Origin: Actinocatenispora sp036503555
GTDB lineage: Bacteria; Actinomycetota; Actinomycetes; Mycobacteriales; Micromonosporaceae
NCBI GenBank assembly: GCA_036503555.1
Contig: DASXWQ010000055.1
Coordinates: 102,847 to 166,846, forward strand
Length of the DNA stretch: 64,000 nt
Direction of reading: 5' to 3'
Made by a program: the position numbers and the translations under genes. The notes beneath the pieces were generated by a model, which did not search any database, was not told the origin of the DNA, and saw nothing but the letters and a program-made list of their open reading frames with translations. This document shows positions 60,155 through 64,000 of the stretch, piece by piece. The stretch's first letter is position 1; every line of letters begins with the position of its first letter.

Positions 60155-60829
60155 GTGACCGACACCGCGCTGGCGGGACACGCCGCCACCACCGATCGGC
60201 TGGAGATCGTCCGCGCCGGACTCGTCGACTATCAGACGGCCTGGGCCGAGCAGCAGCGCCGCCAGCAGGCGCGCATCGACGACACCGGCCCGGACACGTT
60301 GCTGCTGCTCGAACACCCGAGCGTGTACACCGCGGGCAAGCGCACCGAGCCGCTGGACCGGCCGATGGACGGCACCCCGGTCGTCGACGTCGACCGCGGC
60401 GGCAAGATCACCTGGCACGGCCCGGGCCAGCTCGTCGGGTACCCGATCATCAAACTGCCCGACCCGGTCGACGTCATCGCGTACGTCAACCGGGTGGAGG
60501 ACCTGATGATCGCGGTGTGCGCCGAGATGGGCGTCGCCACCACCCGGATCACGCACCGCAAGGACATGCGCGGCGGCGTCTGGGTGCTGGCGGACGACCG
60601 CGGACCGACCCGCAAGATCGCCGCGCTCGGCATCCGCGTGTCCCGCGGCGTCACCGAGCACGGCTTCGCGCTCAACTGCGACCCCGACCTCACCGCGTAC
60701 GACCGGATCGTCCCGTGCGGCATCCGCGACGCCGGCGTCACGTCCCTCAGCTGGGAGCTCGGCCGCGACGTGACCGTCGCCGAGGTACTGCCGCTCGTCG
60801 AGTCGAAGGTCGCCCTGCTCTACCCGTGA
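60155..60829 (+). CDS. lipB: Octanoyltransferase
   Basis: 224 residues from GTG 60155. Family motifs are intact: LLLEHPSVYTAGKR near residue 50, DRGGKITWHGPGQLVGYPI, the catalytic Lys in RKIAALGIRVSRG, and the catalytic Cys in DRIVPCGIRDAGVTSL. It moves octanoyl groups from acyl carrier protein to the lipoyl domains of SucB and GcvH, the substrate then used by LipA. In relatives lipB and lipA are adjacent; here two genes separate them. Confidence 0.95.
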   Translation: MTDTALAGHAATTDRLEIVRAGLVDYQTAWAEQQRRQQARIDDTGPDTLLLLEHPSVYTAGKRTEPLDRPMDGTPVVDVDRGGKITWHGPGQLVGYPIIKLPDPVDVIAYVNRVEDLMIAVCAEMGVATTRITHRKDMRGGVWVLADDRGPTRKIAALGIRVSRGVTEHGFALNCDPDLTAYDRIVPCGIRDAGVTSLSWELGRDVTVAEVLPLVESKVALLYP

Positions 60830-60837
60830 GCCGGGCG

Positions 60838-60867
60838 ACCGGCCCGCCGGCGATCCGGCGGGCCGGT
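60838..60867. terminator. Bidirectional hairpin between lipB and the second aspS
   Basis: Perfect 13-base inverted arms (ACCGGCCCGCCGG and CCGGCGGGCCGGT) around CGAT, between the two convergent stop codons. Confidence 0.75.
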
Positions 60868-60871
60868 GCGG

Positions 60872-62167
60872 TCACGGCGTCAGGCGGTGCAGGTCGCGGG
60901 GAAACAACGTCACCTCGCGGACGTTCGCGGCGCCGGTCAACCGCGCCACGAACCGCTCCAGCCCGATCGCGAAACCACCGTGCGGCGGCATCCCGGCAGC
61001 GAACGCCTCCAGGTAGGAGGCGTACGTCGCCGGGTCCTCGCCCCGCTCGGCCAGCGCCCGCAGGTAGTCGGAGTACCGGTGCAGACGCTGCCCGCCCGTC
61101 ACCAGCTCCAACCCCCGGAACAGCAGGTCGAAGCTGTTCGAGTACTCGGGCCGGTCCGGCTGCGGGTGCGTGTAGAACGGCCGCTTCCGCATCGGGTACC
61201 CGGTGACGAACAGGAACTCCGAGCCGTGCTCGGCGCGCGCCCACTCGCCCAGCCAGCGCTCGTGCTCCGGCGCCAGGTCCGGCTCGCCGGACAGGTCGCT
61301 GCCGAGCGCCGCGCCGACCAGCGCCAGCGCGTCCGCGAAGTGGATCTCCGGGATGCGCTCCGGTACGGCCGGCGGTGTCAGCCCCAGCACCGCCAACGCC
61401 TCGGTACGCGTCGCCACCGACGCCAGCATGCCCGCGACGACGTCCCGCAGTACGACCATCACGTCGTGGTGGTCGCGGACGAAGCCCAGCTCGGCGTCGA
61501 GCGACACGTACTCGGCGAGGTGCCGGGCGGTGTCGTGCGGCTCGGCGCGGAACACCGGACCCACCTCGTACACCCGCTCGAAGACGCCGACCATCGTCTG
61601 CTTGTAGAACTGCGGGCTCTGCGCCAGGTACGCCGGGCGGCCGAAGTAGTCGATGCCGAACACGTTCGCGCCGGACTCGGTGGCCGAGCCGACGATCTTC
61701 GGCGTCTGCACCTCGGTGAAGCCCAGACCGTCCACTGTGGACCGGAAACCGGCCACGGCCGCGGCGGCCAGCTCGAACGGTGCCCGCCGTCGCGGATGCC
61801 GCAGTGACACCGGCGCGTGGTCCAGCAGCGCGGGCAGGCCGGCACGCAGCTCCGGCCGGTACAGCTCGAACGGCGTCGGCTCGGCCGGGTCGGACAGCGC
61901 CGTCCATGCCGGGTCGACCACCTCGACGCCACCCGGCGCCGCCGGGTTCGCGACGGCCCGACCCGTCACCTCGACGACCGTCTCCTCGGGCAGCTCCGAC
62001 AGCCCGGCCCGGCCCGGCTCGCCGACCACGACCTGCGCCAGCCCGGCCCGGTCCCGCAGGATCAGGAACGCGACCGACTTCAGCAGCCGGCGCCGATGGA
62101 CCCACCCGGCCAGCCGTACCGTCGCGCCGACGTACCCGGGCAGCTCGGTGGAGAGAATCCGTTGCAT
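60872..62167 (-). CDS. aspS: Second, archaeal-type aspartyl-tRNA synthetase (aspartate--tRNA(Asn) ligase type)
   Basis: 431 residues, starting at ATG 62167 with GGAGGTG upstream. It is far shorter than the bacterial ~590-residue AspRS and lacks the GAD insertion. The anticodon-binding OB fold (GYVGATVRLAGWVHRRR) lies at the N-terminus. Class II motif 2 is VGPVFRAEPHDTARHLAEYVSLD and motif 3 is GGFAIGLERFVARL. This is the archaeal/nondiscriminating class, which in some bacteria charges both tRNA-Asp and tRNA-Asn. As actinomycetes normally have a standard aspS, this copy is probably accessory. A T-box leader precedes it, and it splits lipB from lipA. Confidence 0.88.
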   Translation of the reverse strand: MQRILSTELPGYVGATVRLAGWVHRRRLLKSVAFLILRDRAGLAQVVVGEPGRAGLSELPEETVVEVTGRAVANPAAPGGVEVVDPAWTALSDPAEPTPFELYRPELRAGLPALLDHAPVSLRHPRRRAPFELAAAAVAGFRSTVDGLGFTEVQTPKIVGSATESGANVFGIDYFGRPAYLAQSPQFYKQTMVGVFERVYEVGPVFRAEPHDTARHLAEYVSLDAELGFVRDHHDVMVVLRDVVAGMLASVATRTEALAVLGLTPPAVPERIPEIHFADALALVGAALGSDLSGEPDLAPEHERWLGEWARAEHGSEFLFVTGYPMRKRPFYTHPQPDRPEYSNSFDLLFRGLELVTGGQRLHRYSDYLRALAERGEDPATYASYLEAFAAGMPPHGGFAIGLERFVARLTGAANVREVTLFPRDLHRLTP

Positions 62168-62280
62168 CGCACCTCCTCGACAGTGTCCGATCCCCACGGG
62201 TCACGGATCGTCGACGAGAAGGTCGCCGCCTGGGCGAGATGCCCGGCCACGCCGACACGCAACGAGTCGCAACCCTCGTT

Positions 62281-62490
62281 GGTGTGGGCGATGGGGCCTG
62301 TCGCGGTGCCACCACACCTTCGCCACCGCACGCGGTGGCCTCACGCGTCACCGGCACGCCGAGGACGCAGGCCCGGTCACGGGGGCCGGCCGGCGGGGCT
62401 TGGGGCGCGGACGCCGTTGTTCCCCGCGGCTCGGGAGGGTCTTCGCCCGCGGCCCGGAGTCCGCCTTCGCAGCTGCCGGCGGCTCTCTCC
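62281..62490 (-). ncRNA. T-box leader upstream of the second aspS
   Basis: Read leftward, the core element is AAGGTGTGGTGGCACCGCGA. GGTGTGG (62318-62312) pairs with CCACACC (62287-62281). TGGCACC (62311-62305) is the bulge that binds the tRNA 3' end. GCGA (62304-62301) pairs with TCGC (62291-62288) around a 9-base loop. This is the T-box antiterminator/antisequestrator fold. Upstream (62490-62456) is a stem I-like hairpin with GGAGAGAGCCGCC and GGCGG arms. Candidate specifiers are GAC at 62441-62439 and AAC at 62421-62419, the latter followed by A. The core lies ~110 bases from the start codon; GCACC in it could pair with GGTGC of the ribosome site, favouring translational control (inference). 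Confidence 0.85.
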
Positions 62491-62683
62491 TTGAGGTCCC
62501 GACAGTCACTCTGTGCGGACCTCTTACTCCGGGTGCCCACGGCCTACTTGGCTCCGTCGACGCCGTTGCCGGACACGATAGCCGGCCCGGCAGCCGGGCG
62601 GCCACGTGGTTTGCGCGGCCCGCCCCGCGGACGGCTGCTACGTTCGGCGGACACATCGACGGGCATCGACGAGGAGGGCGACC
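62491..62683. other. Region between the T-box leader and the lipoprotein gene
   Basis: About 190 bases that should hold divergent promoters. I see no gene and no promoter boxes I would defend. Confidence 0.3.
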
Positions 62684-63553
62684 GTGCGGCTCCGACCGGC
62701 TGGCCTGGCACTGGCCGCGGTACTGGCGATCGCGGCGCTCACCGCCTGCGGCCAGGACCGGCCGGCGCCGTCGCCGTCGGCGTCGCCGAGCGCGTCCGCC
62801 GACGCGATCCGGCACTTCGACCTCGCCGAGTCCACCTGGCGCCAGCCGATGCTCAACCCCACGCTCCGGGCACGTACCGAACGCGGCGACCCGACGATCC
62901 GGCTGCACGGCGGCCTGGCGCGCGGCCAGCTCGCCGACGGCGGCGGCGAGGTCACCTGTCACCTCGTCGACTCCCCCGTGTACGGCGACCTCGGCGACGG
63001 CGTCCAGTCCCTCGCCGCGGGCCTCAACTGCCAGGCCGGCAACGGCGACTACACCGCCTGGTACGTCTGGCGCTGGGACGCGGCGAAGCACACCGCGGTG
63101 CAGGGCGTCGAGCCGCTGGTCTCCGGCGAACGCTGCGGCGACGAGGTCCGCACCGTGGCGTACGGACACCGCGCGCTGACGATCACCGTCGGCCTGGCGA
63201 ACCCGCAGGAGTCGTGCGCCGACATGTCGCGGAACCGCACCGCGTACACGTACACGGTGGCGCTGCGGGACGGGCACCTCATGCGGGTCTCGCCGGTCAA
63301 GGGCGCGCTGCGCGAGTGCGCGACGGTGACCGGCGACGTCCGGTCGGTCACCGGCGTCACCCTGTACGTCACGCGCGACGCGCACTCCCCCGTCGTCTAC
63401 CGGGCCAGCGGCGCGACCACCCTCTGGTCCGTCCCCGGCAAGGACTACTACGAGCCGGAGACCGACCTGACGGGCGCGGCGACGCACTGGCAGTTCGTCC
63501 GGGCCAAGGTGGCGAACGGCTACGTCTGCGGGTACCGGAAGGTCTCGTCCTGA
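62684..63553 (+). CDS. Predicted lipoprotein, function unknown
   Basis: 289 residues from GTG 62684, preceded by GGAGGGCGACC. The signal ends in lipobox LTAC near residue 23, followed by a Ser/Pro/Ala linker. The mature domain (~245 residues) is beta-rich with several Cys (VTCHLVD, LNCQAGN, GERCGDE, ESCADM, RECATV, VCGYRK) that could form disulfides outside the cell. I do not recognise the family. Confidence 0.65.
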   Translation: MRLRPAGLALAAVLAIAALTACGQDRPAPSPSASPSASADAIRHFDLAESTWRQPMLNPTLRARTERGDPTIRLHGGLARGQLADGGGEVTCHLVDSPVYGDLGDGVQSLAAGLNCQAGNGDYTAWYVWRWDAAKHTAVQGVEPLVSGERCGDEVRTVAYGHRALTITVGLANPQESCADMSRNRTAYTYTVALRDGHLMRVSPVKGALRECATVTGDVRSVTGVTLYVTRDAHSPVVYRASGATTLWSVPGKDYYEPETDLTGAATHWQFVRAKVANGYVCGYRKVSS

Positions 63554-63607
63554 CGGCGGGTGTCGCGTGGTCGATCGGGCGGCGAACCGGGCATGAACGC
63601 GCACAGG

Positions 63608-63646
63608 CGTGAGAGACCTCACGTAACGTGCGGTGAGTGACGTCAC
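63608..63646. promoter_or_regulatory. Two palindromes upstream of lipA
   Basis: CGTGAG-AGAC-CTCACG (63608-63623) and GTGACGTCAC (63637-63646) are perfect inverted repeats 43-81 bases before lipA. They may be one composite operator; no known regulator is evident. Confidence 0.4.
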
Positions 63647-63688
63647 GGACGCCGGTGCGAGGGCATGCACGGAGTTAGGCTGGCCGTC

Positions 63689-64000
63689 GTGACCGTGGTT
63701 CAGCCAGAGGGCCGACGACTTCTGCGCATCGAGGCCCGCAACGCCGAAACGCCCATTGAGCGCAAGCCACCGTGGATCAAGGTGCGCGCGAAGATGGGTC
63801 CCGAGTACACGGAACTGAAGGGCCTGGTGAAACGCGAGGGCCTGCACACCGTGTGCGAAGAGGCCGGCTGCCCCAACATCTACGAGTGTTGGGAGGACCG
63901 CGAGGCCACCTTCCTCATCGGCGGCGACCAGTGCACCCGCCGGTGCGACTTCTGCCAGATCGACACCGGCCGGCCGGCCGAGTTCGACGCCGACGAGCCG
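63689..64000 (+). CDS. lipA: Lipoyl synthase, N-terminal part (3' end outside window)
   Basis: 104 codons from GTG 63689 (GTG 63695 possible); the gene runs off the window. Both iron-sulfur motifs are present: CEEAGCPNIYEC for the auxiliary cluster and CTRRCDFC for the radical-SAM cluster, with PPWIKVRAKMG before them. LipA inserts two sulfurs into octanoyl groups placed by LipB on SucB and GcvH. Confidence 0.95.
   Translation, partial: MTVVQPEGRRLLRIEARNAETPIERKPPWIKVRAKMGPEYTELKGLVKREGLHTVCEEAGCPNIYECWEDREATFLIGGDQCTRRCDFCQIDTGRPAEFDADEP

Noticed and set aside
1..64000. tRNA genes, CRISPR arrays, insertion sequences or prophage
   Set aside because: No cloverleaf with the TTCGA and CCA-side features, no regularly spaced repeats and no transposase or integrase domain was found on either strand.

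Overview
The window is very GC-rich DNA from a Gram-positive actinomycete. Third codon positions are almost all G or C, GTG starts are common, and there are many Tat signal peptides and lipoboxes. Two things suggest the Micromonosporales: the gene content, and the order cobUT/cobS - gcvT - pepA - sucB - lipB - lipA, which parallels the cobT-cobS-gcvT-pepB-dlaT-lipB-lipA block I remember from Mycobacterium tuberculosis. The genus is not settled; this is inference. I found no tRNA, rRNA, CRISPR array, complete insertion sequence or prophage.

1-9 kb: end of an M20 amidohydrolase, a beta-lactamase-fold serine hydrolase, a small lipoprotein, a leftward run of membrane proteins (AI-2E family, DUF6069-like, GAP-like, HdeD, DedA), then a rightward glycosyltransferase and polysaccharide deacetylase pair closed by a strong terminator.

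9-14 kb is the most distinctive region. A consensus promoter drives two paralogous Family 2B encapsulin-type shell proteins, each with an inserted cyclic-nucleotide-binding-like domain. A polyprenyl diphosphate synthase follows with an ATGA overlap. This looks like a two-component protein nanocompartment with a prenyl-synthase cargo. A 12-bp hairpin lies between the shell genes, and a deletion scar follows the operon.

14-30 kb: a decayed polysaccharide-degradation locus (polysaccharide lyase, two fused fragments of sugar ABC permeases, a head-truncated heparinase II/III-like protein), two tandem peptidoglycan amidases sharing a promoter element, an esterase, a TPR/WG-repeat protein, a methyltransferase pseudogene, and a LacI - sugar ABC importer - sulfatase operon.

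30-43 kb is mostly core metabolism: aldo/keto reductase, a CobU-CobT-like fusion with cobS, a two-gene MarR unit with a perfect operator inside a leaderless promoter, gcvT, pepA, small membrane proteins, lpdA and sucB.

43-50 kb is mixed: DUF3626, a small kinase, a secreted glycosidase-like protein, a frameshifted flavin oxidoreductase, an SCO5389-like protein with a CooC-like ATPase behind a Fur/Zur-like palindrome, and peptidase E.

50-60 kb encodes a teichoic-acid-like cell-wall polymer system: two large CDP-glycerol glycerophosphotransferase fusions, a TylF-type methyltransferase, a GT-C membrane glycosyltransferase and a TagGH/Wzm-Wzt exporter.

60-64 kb holds lipB, a second aspartyl-tRNA synthetase behind a well-formed T-box leader, a lipoprotein and the start of lipA. 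LipB and LipA would lipoylate SucB (and GcvH elsewhere), and LpdA reoxidises those lipoyl groups, so the core genes form one lipoate-linked theme.
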